64,000 nt of DNA from Marinifilum fragile JCM 15579 (GCF_001310955.1 NZ_BAZX01000020.1:17630-81629); one strand, 5' to 3'. Shown: positions 35,050 to 44,266, counted from the stretch's first letter. Numbers and translations: made by a program. The notes: generated by a model not told the origin, from the letters alone.

Positions 35050-36084
35050 TTAGATGTTGAGACTCTTATAAAATGCAGGTATTACAGCTTTAAATTTGTC
35101 AATGGCATCTTTAAGATTATCCGAGGTTCTTCCTCCGGCAGCGTTCATGTGACCTCCACCATTAAAATGTGTTGAAGCCACAGCATTTATAGGTACATTG
35201 CCTTTTGATCGGAAAGAGATTTTTACCATATCTTCTTTCTCAATAAATATTACCGATACCAGCATTCCTTGTATGGATAGAGGGTAATTTACAAAACCTT
35301 CCGTATCGCCATCTTTGTAATTGAATCGTAGTAAATCGTCTTTGGTTAAAGTGATAATTGCGGTTTGGTATTCGCTTAAAACTTCAAGTCCTTGATCCAA
35401 ACAGTGGCCCAACAATTTCATTCTGTCGGTAGAGAAATTATCGTATACATTTGAATGGATCTTACTCTTATCGATTCCTCTTGCCAATAAATCTCCAACA
35501 ATTTGATAGGTTCTTGGGTTGGATGAATTGTAACTTAATCCGCCAGTATCTGTAACGATTCCTGTATACAAGCATTCTGCAATGTGGGTGTCGATTAAGT
35601 TTTCATCGCCAAGAGCCTCAATAAACTCATACATGAACTCACAAGTGGCACACATTGCTGTATCCGAAAACATCAAGTCAACAATTTGTTCAGGTTCTGG
35701 ATGGTGATCAATCATGATCTTTTTTGCTGGCAAATCTTGCAGAACTTTCTCCAAATCTCCCGATCTTTTAAAAGAGTTGTGATCGACAATAAATACCAGG
35801 TCAGATGATTTTAAATAATCCTCGGCTTCTTTTTTGCCATTTGTATAGATCATCACCTCCGAATTTTGTGGCAACCAATTCAAAAATACTGGATACGCAC
35901 TCGGGCTGATAATTTTAGGGGTTTTACCTTTTTTCTTTAAATACTGGTACAATGCTAAGGATGAACCTATGGCATCGCCATCGGGACCAGAGTGGGGGAT
36001 TATTGCTATTTGTTTTGATTCCTCCAACAGAATTTCTGCCTTCTTAATCAAATCACTATCTATTCTATTCTTTATATTATTCAT
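35050..36084 (-). CDS. DHH-family phosphoesterase, NrnA-like
   Basis: 344 residues with DHH and DHHA1 domains. The manganese ligands are in HSGPDGDAIGSS (His31, Asp35, Asp37), the aspartate of VDHNS (Asp101), and the DHH-type motif IDHHPEP (126-132). The DHHA1 substrate loop GGGHMNAAGG is near residue 311. NrnA-type enzymes degrade nano-RNAs and dephosphorylate pAp. All catalytic residues are present. It is transcribed leftward, divergent from ndk. Confidence 0.9.
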   Translation of the reverse strand: MNNIKNRIDSDLIKKAEILLEESKQIAIIPHSGPDGDAIGSSLALYQYLKKKGKTPKIISPSAYPVFLNWLPQNSEVMIYTNGKKEAEDYLKSSDLVFIVDHNSFKRSGDLEKVLQDLPAKKIMIDHHPEPEQIVDLMFSDTAMCATCEFMYEFIEALGDENLIDTHIAECLYTGIVTDTGGLSYNSSNPRTYQIVGDLLARGIDKSKIHSNVYDNFSTDRMKLLGHCLDQGLEVLSEYQTAIITLTKDDLLRFNYKDGDTEGFVNYPLSIQGMLVSVIFIEKEDMVKISFRSKGNVPINAVASTHFNGGGHMNAAGGRTSDNLKDAIDKFKAVIPAFYKSLNI

Positions 36085-36232
36085 TCTCTTAAGAGTAAAT
36101 ATGATTCAAAATTAGTGGGTAAAGATAGAAATTGATAGGCAGAATTCATCATTTTAAAATGATTTGCCAGTGAAACGGGATTCAGTGCAATTAGCTAATT
36201 AGAATTATTCCAAATAAATTATTGGGATTTTA

Positions 36233-36262
36233 TTGCATGCCTAAACAGAAATATTATTTTTG
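36233..36262 (+). promoter_or_regulatory. Promoter of ndk
   Basis: TTG (36233-36235), 19 bases, TATTTTTG (36255-36262), 33 bases before the ndk ATG. Confidence 0.6.
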
Positions 36263-36294
36263 TATACCTAGGTTAAACTTATACACACATATTA

Positions 36295-36714
36295 ATGAGA
36301 AGCGATAGAACTTTTACAATGATTAAGCCTGATGCAGTAGCAGCGGGTCATATTGGAGCAATTCTGGCAAAAATTAATGAAGCTGGATTTAGAATTGTAG
36401 CCATGAAATACACTCAAATTACCAAGGAACAAGCGAAGAGGTTTTACGAAGTTCACAAGGATCGTCCGTTTTACGATGAATTGACTGATTTTATGAGCTC
36501 TGGACCAATTGTAGCTGCAATTTTGGAAAAGGAAGATGCTGTAGCTGCTTTCAGAAAGTTAATTGGAGCAACCAATCCAGCCGAAGCAGAAGAAGGTACA
36601 ATTCGTAAAGAGTTCGCAGAATCAATGTCGAAAAATGCAGTCCACGGTTCAGATAGCGACGAAAATGCTTGCATCGAAGGAGCATTTTATTTCTCTGCAA
36701 CAGAAGTGATTTAA
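36295..36714 (+). CDS. ndk: Nucleoside-diphosphate kinase
   Basis: Transfers the gamma phosphate of ATP to nucleoside diphosphates through a phospho-histidine. The 139-residue protein is of normal length. It begins [11 protein letters not shown], has the catalytic His117 in [13 protein letters not shown], and contains the usual Kpn-loop region [18 protein letters not shown]. Single-gene unit with a full TTG-N19-TAnnTTTG promoter and a good terminator. Confidence 0.97.
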   Translation: MRSDRTFTMIKPDAVAAGHIGAILAKINEAGFRIVAMKYTQITKEQAKRFYEVHKDRPFYDELTDFMSSGPIVAAILEKEDAVAAFRKLIGATNPAEAEEGTIRKEFAESMSKNAVHGSDSDENACIEGAFYFSATEVI

Positions 36715-36732
36715 ATAATATCAAATATCCAG

Positions 36733-36766
36733 AAAGCACATTGATGACTTATTGATGTGCTTTTTT
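36733..36766 (+). terminator. Terminator after ndk
   Basis: Stem AAAGCACAT (36733-36741) pairs with ATGTGCTTT (36755-36763) and runs into Ts. It overlaps the stop codon of the convergent DUF721 gene by two bases. Confidence 0.8.
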
Positions 36767-37055
36767 ATCTCACCACAATATCATCAATAATATTGGCTTG
36801 TACTTCACGGTTTAAAGCCTTCACCAATCCATCACGAATAATCATGAGTTCGTTTCGGATTACCGATGAGCGAACTGCAACAAACAATCTTCGGTTGCGA
36901 ATGTAGATATCAGTAGTTGCATTGGCTACTGTTTTGCCAATTACTTTTTCCCACGAGTTCACCAACTCATATTCTTTCAGTTTCACGTCAAGTTTCGATT
37001 CTTTCAGAACTTCCTTGATCAATTCATCTATTTTTTGAGTGTTGCTTCTTCTCAT
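36765..37055 (-). CDS. DUF721 protein (RecF-linked)
   Basis: 96 residues of the DUF721 (DciA-like) family, which has a KH-type fold. The conserved central segment LVNSWEKVIGKTVANATTDIYIRNRRLFVAVRSSVIRNEL is clear. Members of this family interact with replication or single-stranded DNA; DciA loads the DnaB helicase in bacteria that lack DnaC. Its start overlaps the recF stop by four bases (37052-37055), so the two are co-translated, the standard arrangement in Bacteroidota. Calling it a DciA functional homologue is inference. Confidence 0.85.
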   Translation of the reverse strand: MRRSNTQKIDELIKEVLKESKLDVKLKEYELVNSWEKVIGKTVANATTDIYIRNRRLFVAVRSSVIRNELMIIRDGLVKALNREVQANIIDDIVVR

Positions 37056-38161
37056 GATTCCGAATTAATAATGGCACCGTTAGCGATAGTAAAAAGTTGA
37101 TATTCCAAAGCTGATCCTGATAAGATATCATCCAAATGATCACGATTGGTATCAGAAATAAAAATCTGACCAAATCGTTCTTCTGAAACCAAACGAACAA
37201 TTTGCTCAACGCGATTCGAATCTAATTTGTCAAAAATATCATCTAGCAAAAGAATAGGCGTAAAACTCGCAATTTGTTTTATGAATTCAAACTGAGCCAG
37301 TTTTAGCGCAATTAGATAAGTCTTCTTTTGTCCCTGAGAACCCATTTTTTTAATTGGATATTTTCCCAGATTCAGAATCAAATCATCCTTGTGAATTCCT
37401 ACGGTTGTGTATTGCATTACCTGATCTTTCCAGCGTGCATTGTCTAACAATTCACGCATTCCGTGTTCGTGCAGTTGCGATTTATACTCAAGGCTAACAA
37501 TTTCGTTTCCCTGAGATATAACAGAATAGTATTCCTGGAAGACAGGCATTAGTTTGTGCAGAAAATCTTTTCTTTTCTTATAAATGTCCGCACTTAAATG
37601 TACCAATTGTTCATCCCAAATGCTTAAGGTATCTTCATCGTATTTGGTTCCGGCAGCAAAATCTTTTAGTAATTTATTGCGTTGCAGAATTACACGATTG
37701 TAACGAATCAAATCATCAAGATACTTTCTGTCGTACTGCGATATTACACTATCCATGTACTTTCTGCGTTCCTCGCTGCCATCGGTAATTAGTCGGCCAT
37801 CGGCAGGAGAGACCATAACAATAGGAAGTAATCCAATATGCTCAGATAATTTTTTGTATTCTTTTTTGTTTCGCTTGAAATTCTTCTTTTGGCCACGTTT
37901 TACACCACAATAAACTACTTCTTCCAATTCCTTACGTTGATATTTTCCTTCTAAAACCATGAACTGTGCATCATGATTGATGTTGTACTGATCAGTAGAT
38001 GAAAAGTAACTTTTACAAAAGCTTAAGTAGTAAACTGCATCGAGAAGATTGGTTTTTCCCATTCCATTATTGCCTATAAAACAATTGATTTTTGGAGAAA
38101 AATTTAATTCTAACTCAAGTATGTTCTTGTAGTTAATAAGAGATAGCTTTTCAAGATGCAT
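37052..38161 (-). CDS. recF: DNA replication and repair protein RecF
   Basis: About 369 residues of an ABC-type ATPase that helps load RecA at gaps via RecOR. Walker A GNNGMGKTN is near residues 29-37, the signature-like MGSQGQKKTYLIALKLAQF near 268-286, and Walker B with D-loop PILLLDDIFDKLDSNR near 300-316. I chose the ATG at 38161 (MHLEKLSLINYKN) rather than one nine codons upstream, because RecF proteins begin at this point. It is followed by DUF721 with a four-base overlap. Confidence 0.94.
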   Translation of the reverse strand: MHLEKLSLINYKNILELELNFSPKINCFIGNNGMGKTNLLDAVYYLSFCKSYFSSTDQYNINHDAQFMVLEGKYQRKELEEVVYCGVKRGQKKNFKRNKKEYKKLSEHIGLLPIVMVSPADGRLITDGSEERRKYMDSVISQYDRKYLDDLIRYNRVILQRNKLLKDFAAGTKYDEDTLSIWDEQLVHLSADIYKKRKDFLHKLMPVFQEYYSVISQGNEIVSLEYKSQLHEHGMRELLDNARWKDQVMQYTTVGIHKDDLILNLGKYPIKKMGSQGQKKTYLIALKLAQFEFIKQIASFTPILLLDDIFDKLDSNRVEQIVRLVSEERFGQIFISDTNRDHLDDILSGSALEYQLFTIANGAIINSES

Positions 38162-38337
38162 GTGCAAAACTTTAAGGTAATGCTGCAAAATTAAGAAATA
38201 AAATCAATTCAAATTAGGGAAAGCTTGGCAATAATTAAGTTCTAATTTATTCTCATTTTTTATATTAATCATGCTTAATATTTGGCAAAAAAAATTACAT
38301 TTGCGTTAGAAAAAATAAACCTATTAATTATTTGAGT

Positions 38338-39030
38338 ATGTCGAAGAACAAAAACAATCCGGAAACTGCGGATAATTTCGAGAATCTAGAAGATGCGTTA
38401 AGTAAGACTGAACAATATATAGAGAAGAACCAAAAGAAATTGACTAGTATTGCTTTTGCTGTTATTGTGGTGGCTGTGGCAATTTTTGCTTATCAAAAGT
38501 ATTACAAAACTCCTCTTGAAGAAAAGGCTCAGAAGCAATTGTTTCAGGCTCAAAGATATTTCGAACAAGATTCATTTAAATTGGCTTTAAATGGTGACGA
38601 AAACTATCCTGGATTTTTGGAAATTGTTGACGAATTTGGTTCAACTGCAGCAGGTAATCTTTCTAAGTACTATGCTGGTATTTCATACTTAAGAATTGGT
38701 GAGTATCAAAATGCGATTGATAAGCTAACTTCTTTTAGTTCAGAAGATTTTCTTTTAAGTTCTTTAGCTAAGGCTGCTGCTGGTGATGCTTATATGGAAT
38801 TAGGAGAAAATGTTAAAGCTGCTTCGAACTATATGGATGCAAGCACAATTAACGCAAATGATTTTACAACTCCTATTTACTTACAAAAAGCTGGCTTGGC
38901 TTACGAAATGATGGGAGAATACAAAAAAGCATTGGCTGCTTACGAAAAAATTGAAAAAGATTTTTCTAAATCAGCAGAAGCTCGTGATATCGAAAAGTAT
39001 ATTACAAGAGCGAAAGCAATGATGAAGTAA
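38338..39030 (+). CDS. Membrane-anchored TPR protein (YfgM-like)
   Basis: 230 residues. A short soluble N-terminus (NFENLEDALSKTEQYIEKNQKKL) precedes one membrane helix at about 38-56 (IAFAVIVVAVAIFAYQKYY). TPR motifs follow over about 90-225 (GNLSKYYAGISYLRIGEYQNAIDKL; KAGLAYEMMGEYKKALAAYEKIEK). The layout resembles YfgM, an ancillary factor of the SecYEG translocon, but sequence similarity alone does not prove that role. I chose the ATG at 38338 over a TTG two codons upstream. It is a single gene with a TACATTTG element upstream and a strong terminator. Confidence 0.82.
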   Translation: MSKNKNNPETADNFENLEDALSKTEQYIEKNQKKLTSIAFAVIVVAVAIFAYQKYYKTPLEEKAQKQLFQAQRYFEQDSFKLALNGDENYPGFLEIVDEFGSTAAGNLSKYYAGISYLRIGEYQNAIDKLTSFSSEDFLLSSLAKAAAGDAYMELGENVKAASNYMDASTINANDFTTPIYLQKAGLAYEMMGEYKKALAAYEKIEKDFSKSAEARDIEKYITRAKAMMK

Positions 39031-39050
39031 TCATCTTTATAAGATATTTA

Positions 39051-39084
39051 AAAACGGAAATCTTAATTGGTTTCCGTTTTTTTT
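39051..39084 (+). terminator. Terminator after TPR gene
   Basis: Stem AAAACGGAAA (39051-39060) pairs with TTTCCGTTTT (39071-39080), followed by more Ts. Confidence 0.85.
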
Positions 39085-39087
39085 GTG

Positions 39088-39954
39088 TCAACAAATTACG
39101 CGCAGAGCCTTCTCTTCAATGGTTACGGTAAATTTTGTTCCTACTGTTGCAGGTTCTCCATCTAAGTGGGCAAAATCATTCTCCTGGGTGATATCAAAAG
39201 CTTTGCCTTTTATTCGGTAATACAGCGAGTGACTTTCTACGGTTCCTGTTAGGATTTTATAGGCAAACAAAGGAATTTGTATGAAGGATGGCTTTTTAAC
39301 CAATACCAGATCTATAATTCCATCTGAAACATCTGCGCCCGGGGCAATGTAGGCATTATTACCAAACTGACTTGCATTGGCAAAACACAGCATAAAGCCA
39401 TTTAATAAATGCTCCTTTTGTTTGGTGTGTACAATGAAGTTTTGGTTTTTACTTCGATTAAAGCAGCGTAAACAGGCTATAATATATGAGAAAAGTCCTC
39501 TGGCTTCCATTTTTTGGAACATTCGGCTGACTTGAGCATCGAAACCTATGCCTACAACACAAAAAGAATACATGTTGTTTATTCTTATAGTATCCATTTG
39601 CAGGGTTTGCATTTTATTAATGAGTTTCACAGCTCCTTTAACAGATAAGGGAATTTTAAGATGCCTGGCCAGACCATTTCCTGATCCTGACGGAATGATT
39701 CCCATAGGGATGTTAGAATGAACCAAAACCCTTGCCGTTTCATTTACCGTGCCATCTCCACCAACAGCAATAATTGCTTTGTATTTTTCCTCTAATGCTT
39801 GTTTTGCCATCTCCGAAATGTGTCCTGGATATTCCGAATATTTAAAATAAGGTTTAAAAATATCAGTATCCAGATATCGAATAATCTTCTGATGGATATT
39901 TATTCCTGATTTTTTGCCTGCAATTGGATTGATAATAAAAAGAATTTTCTCCAT
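39088..39954 (-). CDS. Diacylglycerol kinase family lipid kinase
   Basis: 288 residues of the DagK/YegS fold. The nucleotide-binding signature GGDGTVNE is at residues 65-72, and IPSGSGNGLARHL at about 89-101 is the second glycine-rich loop. ADVSDGIIDLVLV in the C-terminal domain is the third conserved block. It phosphorylates diacylglycerol or a related lipid; YegS-like enzymes use other lipids, so the exact substrate is uncertain. It stands alone between the TPR gene and the tRNA cluster. Confidence 0.87.
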   Translation of the reverse strand: MEKILFIINPIAGKKSGINIHQKIIRYLDTDIFKPYFKYSEYPGHISEMAKQALEEKYKAIIAVGGDGTVNETARVLVHSNIPMGIIPSGSGNGLARHLKIPLSVKGAVKLINKMQTLQMDTIRINNMYSFCVVGIGFDAQVSRMFQKMEARGLFSYIIACLRCFNRSKNQNFIVHTKQKEHLLNGFMLCFANASQFGNNAYIAPGADVSDGIIDLVLVKKPSFIQIPLFAYKILTGTVESHSLYYRIKGKAFDITQENDFAHLDGEPATVGTKFTVTIEEKALRVIC

Positions 39955-40282
39955 GATATTACTAATATTTCGAAAATGTAATTTAAAATCAATTTCAAGA
40001 TTGTCTTAAAAAACGATTCCTAAGTACATCATCGAATATAATCAATAAAAGAACGCTAAAGGTTCCAAAGCTTAGCATTCAATACTTTAGAATATTACTT
40101 GTTTAAAGAAAACGTTAAAAATAGTATTGTAAATTGCTGATATTGTGCGATTAAGGTGTTGTGTGGATCGTGTAATATTCACATGAAAAAAGTATTGAAA
40201 AAAAATGACAAAAATATTCGCTAGGAAATCAAACACTTACATAAAAAACTTAATTTTTTTTCAAAAAAAAGCTTGGTAGCCC
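39955..40282. other. AT-rich region before tRNA cluster
   Basis: No gene is seen. It holds AT-rich DNA with an imperfect hairpin around GAACGCTAA...TTAGCATTC (40052-40081). It may act as an upstream activating region for the strong tRNA promoter that follows. Confidence 0.35.
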
Positions 40283-40312
40283 TTGTATATTCTACCAAAG
40301 CCCCTATATTTG
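40283..40312 (+). promoter_or_regulatory. Promoter of tRNA-Tyr/Gly/Ser operon
   Basis: TTG (40283-40285), exactly 19 bases, TATATTTG (40305-40312), about 50 bases before the first tRNA. Confidence 0.65.
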
Positions 40313-40363
40313 CAACCGCAATCGAGAAACAAACAACAGTTCTTTTACATACCGATTGCTTTT

Positions 40364-40446
40364 GGGGAGATACCAAAGTGGCCAACTGGGGCGGACTGTA
40401 ACTCCGCTGACTTTCGTCTTCGTAGGTTCGAATCCTGCTCTCCCCA
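40364..40446 (+). tRNA. tRNA-Tyr (GTA anticodon), copy 1
   Basis: An 83-base class II cloverleaf. Acceptor GGGGAGA/TCTCCCC, anticodon loop CTGTAAC giving GTA, a long variable arm, T arm with GGTTCGAATCC. Discriminator A. Confidence 0.95.
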
Positions 40447-40487
40447 CAAAACGGATTGAAAACGTTCAATTTGTGAAAAACATTCTT

Positions 40488-40560
40488 GCGGGAATAGCTC
40501 AGTTGATAGAGCATCAGCCTTCCAAGCTGAGGGTCGCGGGTTTGAGTCCCGTTTCCCGCT
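40488..40560 (+). tRNA. tRNA-Gly (TCC anticodon), copy 1
   Basis: Acceptor GCGGGAA/TTCCCGC, anticodon loop CTTCCAA between TCAGC and GCTGA giving TCC. 73 bases; discriminator T. Confidence 0.95.
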
Positions 40561-40580
40561 CAAACGTACTGAAAAATATT

Positions 40581-40663
40581 GGGGAGATACCAAAGTGGCC
40601 AACTGGGGCGGACTGTAACTCCGCTGACTTTCGTCTTCGTAGGTTCGAATCCTGCTCTCCCCA
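40581..40663 (+). tRNA. tRNA-Tyr (GTA anticodon), copy 2
   Basis: Identical to copy 1, part of a ~217-base tandem duplication that includes the Tyr-Gly spacer. Confidence 0.95.
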
Positions 40664-40705
40664 CAAAACAGATTGAAAACGTTCAATCTTTGAAAAATAA
40701 TTCTT

Positions 40706-40778
40706 GCGGGAATAGCTCAGTTGATAGAGCATCAGCCTTCCAAGCTGAGGGTCGCGGGTTTGAGTCCCGTTTCCCGCT
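40706..40778 (+). tRNA. tRNA-Gly (TCC anticodon), copy 2
   Basis: Identical to copy 1. The spacer before it (GATTGAAAACGTTCAATC) differs from the first by only a few bases. Confidence 0.95.
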
Positions 40779-40787
40779 CAAAATTTT

Positions 40788-40872
40788 GGAGAGATGGCAG
40801 AGTGGTCGAATGCGGTGGTCTTGAAAACCATTGTACGGCAACGTACCGGGGGTTCGAATCCCTCTCTCTCCG
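40788..40872 (+). tRNA. tRNA-Ser (TGA anticodon)
   Basis: An 85-base class II tRNA. Acceptor GGAGAGA/TCTCTCC, anticodon loop CTTGAAA between TGGT and ACCA giving TGA, and a long variable arm TGTACGGCAACGTACCG. Discriminator G. Confidence 0.95.
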
Positions 40873-40878
40873 CCTTCG

Positions 40879-40914
40879 CCCGCCATAGCAATTTTTTGCG
40901 ATGGCGGGTTTTTT
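40879..40914 (+). terminator. Terminator of tRNA operon
   Basis: Stem CCCGCCAT (40879-40886) pairs with ATGGCGGG (40901-40908), followed by TTTTTTG. Confidence 0.88.
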
Positions 40915-41114
40915 GTTTTTATAAACTTGAGCTATATTATTGGATTTATTAGATTTGGCTACGGCGGATGAAATCCGCTTCTTTAAGATAAAGCTCATTG
41001 TTTCCCTAAGTTTTCCCGTAGGTTTTTCAATAATTATAGACCTATTATTTTAAAATCCTCACTTTTGATAATTTAAATAGATGCAGTAAATTAATGATCA
41101 ATTAATTTACAATT

Positions 41115-41351
41115 ATGTATTACGTCTATATTTTGCATTGTTCAAACGATAAACTTTATACAGGCTGCACTTCTAATTTGAAGGAACGTCTGGAATGACA
41201 TCAAAATGGTTATGTTCCTGCAACAAAGAATATTCGTCCTGTAAAATTGATAAGCTATATTACGTTTTCAGATAAATACAAGGCTTTTGAATTTGAGAAA
41301 TATTTAAAATCAGGATCTGGAAGAGCTTTTGTAAAAAGGCACTTGGTATAA
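41115..41351 (+). pseudogene. GIY-YIG nuclease-domain gene with an in-frame stop
   Basis: The frame from 41115 reads YYVYILHCSNDKLYTGCTSNLKERLE, then TGA at 41196-41198, then HQNGYVPATKNIRPVKLI and on to a normal stop at 41351. Without the TGA it is a complete 78-residue UPF0213-type GIY-YIG protein. The usual residue at the stop is often Arg (CGA), so a single C-to-T change explains it. The catalytic YVYIL...LYTG motifs lie before the stop. These small genes often sit next to rRNA or tRNA genes in Bacteroidota. It is most likely an inactive remnant; recoding of TGA has no support here. Confidence 0.8.
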
Positions 41352-41799
41352 ATTTTAAAACTTCCGTTCTAAACTGTCAATTCACCAATAATCCCTCTGC
41401 TACGTAGTTTTAGTATACTCTATATTAAATATACTTACCTGTTGTACCACTTTGATTATACAGTTATCACTTGGTATAATGCAAATCTTCCATTTGTATT
41501 TAAAGGTTCTCATTGAGCTAAACTAAATTTTATAGCTGAAACCGTACATTAATTTGTCCGATATCGAACATGAAAATAAATTCATTGGAATGTTAGTTGT
41601 TGAAATAGTGTTGTTTGTAATTTTTGGCACTATCTCTGATTGTATCGTGGAGAATGTCTAAAAAGGGTGTTCGTATTTACTAACTGACTACGCGTTTTAA
41701 TACAAATATCGAAACAAGATTGGGGTAAATAACGAGTAGATGTGATGATTGATTTGATGTAGTCTAATTTTTAAACCCACTAACAAATTAAAAAGTATT
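41352..41799. other. 450-base region upstream of outer-membrane receptor
   Basis: Contains a near-perfect 16-base palindrome TGTCCGATATCGAACA (41555-41570), an operator candidate. A TTGGCAC element at 41624-41630 recalls the -24 half of a sigma-54 promoter, but the -12 GC is absent at the expected distance. No coding sequence is evident. Confidence 0.4.
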
Positions 41800-44226
41800 A
41801 TGAGAGAAAAACTACTAATAGTTGTTTTGTTGTTGTTGAGCTTTACAGTTTTTGCAGAAACTGAAATCACAACTGCAGTAAAAAGCGGTTCATTAACGGG
41901 TGTAATATTAGATCAGAAAACTAAAGAACCACTGCCATATGTAAATGTAGTGATACGTGATGCCAATGAAAAAATTCTTACCGGAGGGATTACTGATATT
42001 GAGGGAAAGTTCATTATTAAGAAAATCCCTGAAGGGAAAAATGTGGTTGAAATACAATTTATGGGATACAAACCCTACAAAAGGCAATTGGATTTTTCTA
42101 AAACAAAGGTGCACAAATTGGGTACTGTTCATTTGGAAGAGGATACGGAAATGTTAGGAGAGGTAACGGTTAGAGCTGAATTGTCTACCATTACTCAGAA
42201 AATCGACCGTAAGGTGGTAAACGTTGGGAAAGACCTTACCGCTGCTGGAGCAACTGCTTCAGAGGTGTTGGATAATGTACAATCGGTAAGTGTGAATAGT
42301 CAGACTGGAGCTGTTAGCCTAAGAGGTAACGAAAATGTTAGAATCTTGGTTGATGGCAAGCCTACTAATATTAGTCCTGCACAGTTGTTGCAACAGATTC
42401 CTTCAACATCCATTAAAAGTATCGAGTTAATTACCAATCCATCGGCAAAGTACAATCCTGAAGGGATGAGTGGAATTATTAATATCGTTCTGAATAAGAA
42501 TGCCAATATTGGTTTTAATGCCAATGTAAATATGGGTGTAACACGTGGAAAAAACACACGTGCCAATGGTTCGTTCGATATGAATTACAAGCAAGGAAAA
42601 ATGAACTTTTTCCTAAACTATGGAGCAAATGGAGGTAAAAGAAATAACTATGGAGACGTTTTAAGAAGCTCGTTGGATGAGAATGGACAGACAATCTTAG
42701 CAGATGATCTTCTGCAGAAATTTGAATTTGATAGCGAAAACTATTCTCATTTATTAAAGGTAGGTGCCGATATTTATTTGAATGAAAAGAATACACTTTC
42801 TTTTTATACGACTCAAAACTTTCGTGATGGTGATTTTGATGGAACAACCAAGATTTTTAGAGGCAATAGTTTGGACTTCCACAATCTGATGAAATCGAAA
42901 ACCGATAATTCAACTGGAACCTATAACGTTAATTATAAGATCGATTTTGAGAAAGAAGGGCACAACCTGGAGTTTGAAGCTACCTATAGTGAGAGTGATG
43001 ATCCTGAAGATGCAACTTATAGAGAATTACTAAATCCTGATGATCGTAATTCAAATTACTCCGATAATATTGAAAATGAATACACCAATACGCTTCTGAA
43101 TTTGGATTACACAAATCCTTTATCAGAAAATACAAAGCTGGAAATGGGATTGGAGTTAAGACTGAATGATACGGAAAATTCACGTGTAACCGACCAATAT
43201 GATTTTACCAATACTAAAGTTGATAATTCGGCATTTAGCTACGACAGAAGTATCTACTCGGGATATGTGAATTTAAATCACAAGATCGATAAATTTTCGA
43301 TGCAAGTTGGTGCCAGATTGGAGCAATATGAAGTAGATGGAGATTTTATGAAAGGTGACGAAAAAGCAAAATATACCGATAGTAGATTTACGGTTTATCC
43401 TTCGGTATTCTTTACCTATAATTCTAACGAAAAAAATCAATTTCAGTTGAGCTACAGTCGAAGAGTTGATCGACCTTCAATAAGACAGGTAAACCCAATT
43501 CGAGAGTGGAGTACACCATTGATTAGCTCTTTTGGGAATCCAGAATTGGATCCTCAGTTTACCAACTCGTTCGAGTTCAATTACACAAAGGGATTAAAGA
43601 AAGGATCGACTACCATAGGAGTATTCTACCGAAGAGTAAGTGGAAATATCTCTAGGGTATTGAATAAAGATCCGCAAGATATTGAAAAGGTAGAAATGTC
43701 GTACTATAACACCAATGACAACGATCGTTATGGTGTTGAGCTATCGGCAAATTACAGATTCTTCAAGTGGTGGTCGATGAATGCAAGTTCCGATTTGTAT
43801 ATCCAGAAAGAAACAGGTGTTTCGAATGGTGAGAATTTAGAGATTACCAACAATTCATTCAATGTGCGTGTTGCAAATAGTTTTACTGCAACCAAAAAGT
43901 TGAGATTCCAGTTGTTTGCCATGTATCGTGGTGGCGGAAAAGACTTGCAGTTCGAAGTTGATCCGATGTGGATGATTAATACAGGTGCAAGCTACAGCGT
44001 AATGAAAGGGAAAGGTACCATTACCTTTAGAGTGAATGACATTTTCGAAGGAATGAAGTTTAAGTTCGATTCGGAGGTTCCATACAGACAGAATGGTGAA
44101 TTCCATTGGGAAAGCAGAACCGCTTACTTAGGATTCTCTTATCGATTTGGTAGTGGTAAAAACAAAGCCAAACAACGCAAGCGCAGAGATAATCGTGAAA
44201 CGCAAGGTGGCGGTGGATTCATGTAA
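41800..44226 (+). CDS. TonB-dependent receptor-like outer-membrane barrel protein
   Basis: 808 residues. Signal peptide (1-20), then a CarboxypepD_reg-like domain (about 30-110; LTGVILDQKTKEPLPYVNVVIRD). A plug domain lies at about 130-230 (NVQSVSVNSQTGAVSLRGNENVRILVDG; SIKSIELITNPSAKYNPEGMSGIINIVL), then an outer-membrane barrel of the OMP_b-brl_3 type. The protein ends in a basic low-complexity tail (KAKQRKRRDNRETQGGGGFM) after the terminal aromatic strand SYRFGSG, which is unusual for a TonB barrel. No SusD partner or anti-sigma is adjacent. The substrate is unknown. The upstream palindrome may be its operator. Confidence 0.88.
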   Translation: MREKLLIVVLLLLSFTVFAETEITTAVKSGSLTGVILDQKTKEPLPYVNVVIRDANEKILTGGITDIEGKFIIKKIPEGKNVVEIQFMGYKPYKRQLDFSKTKVHKLGTVHLEEDTEMLGEVTVRAELSTITQKIDRKVVNVGKDLTAAGATASEVLDNVQSVSVNSQTGAVSLRGNENVRILVDGKPTNISPAQLLQQIPSTSIKSIELITNPSAKYNPEGMSGIINIVLNKNANIGFNANVNMGVTRGKNTRANGSFDMNYKQGKMNFFLNYGANGGKRNNYGDVLRSSLDENGQTILADDLLQKFEFDSENYSHLLKVGADIYLNEKNTLSFYTTQNFRDGDFDGTTKIFRGNSLDFHNLMKSKTDNSTGTYNVNYKIDFEKEGHNLEFEATYSESDDPEDATYRELLNPDDRNSNYSDNIENEYTNTLLNLDYTNPLSENTKLEMGLELRLNDTENSRVTDQYDFTNTKVDNSAFSYDRSIYSGYVNLNHKIDKFSMQVGARLEQYEVDGDFMKGDEKAKYTDSRFTVYPSVFFTYNSNEKNQFQLSYSRRVDRPSIRQVNPIREWSTPLISSFGNPELDPQFTNSFEFNYTKGLKKGSTTIGVFYRRVSGNISRVLNKDPQDIEKVEMSYYNTNDNDRYGVELSANYRFFKWWSMNASSDLYIQKETGVSNGENLEITNNSFNVRVANSFTATKKLRFQLFAMYRGGGKDLQFEVDPMWMINTGASYSVMKGKGTITFRVNDIFEGMKFKFDSEVPYRQNGEFHWESRTAYLGFSYRFGSGKNKAKQRKRRDNRETQGGGGFM

Positions 44227-44266
44227 TAGGAATCTTTCAACAACTACATACAATTAGTTTAATTGC

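Noticed and set aside
40221..40998. Several overlapping frames on both strands across the tRNA cluster
   Set aside because: They are translations of tRNA genes and their antisense; similar peptides are a well-known misannotation.
41115..41351. Selenocysteine or recoded TGA in the GIY-YIG gene
   Set aside because: No SECIS-like hairpin follows the TGA, the family does not use selenocysteine, and the residue is usually not catalytic.
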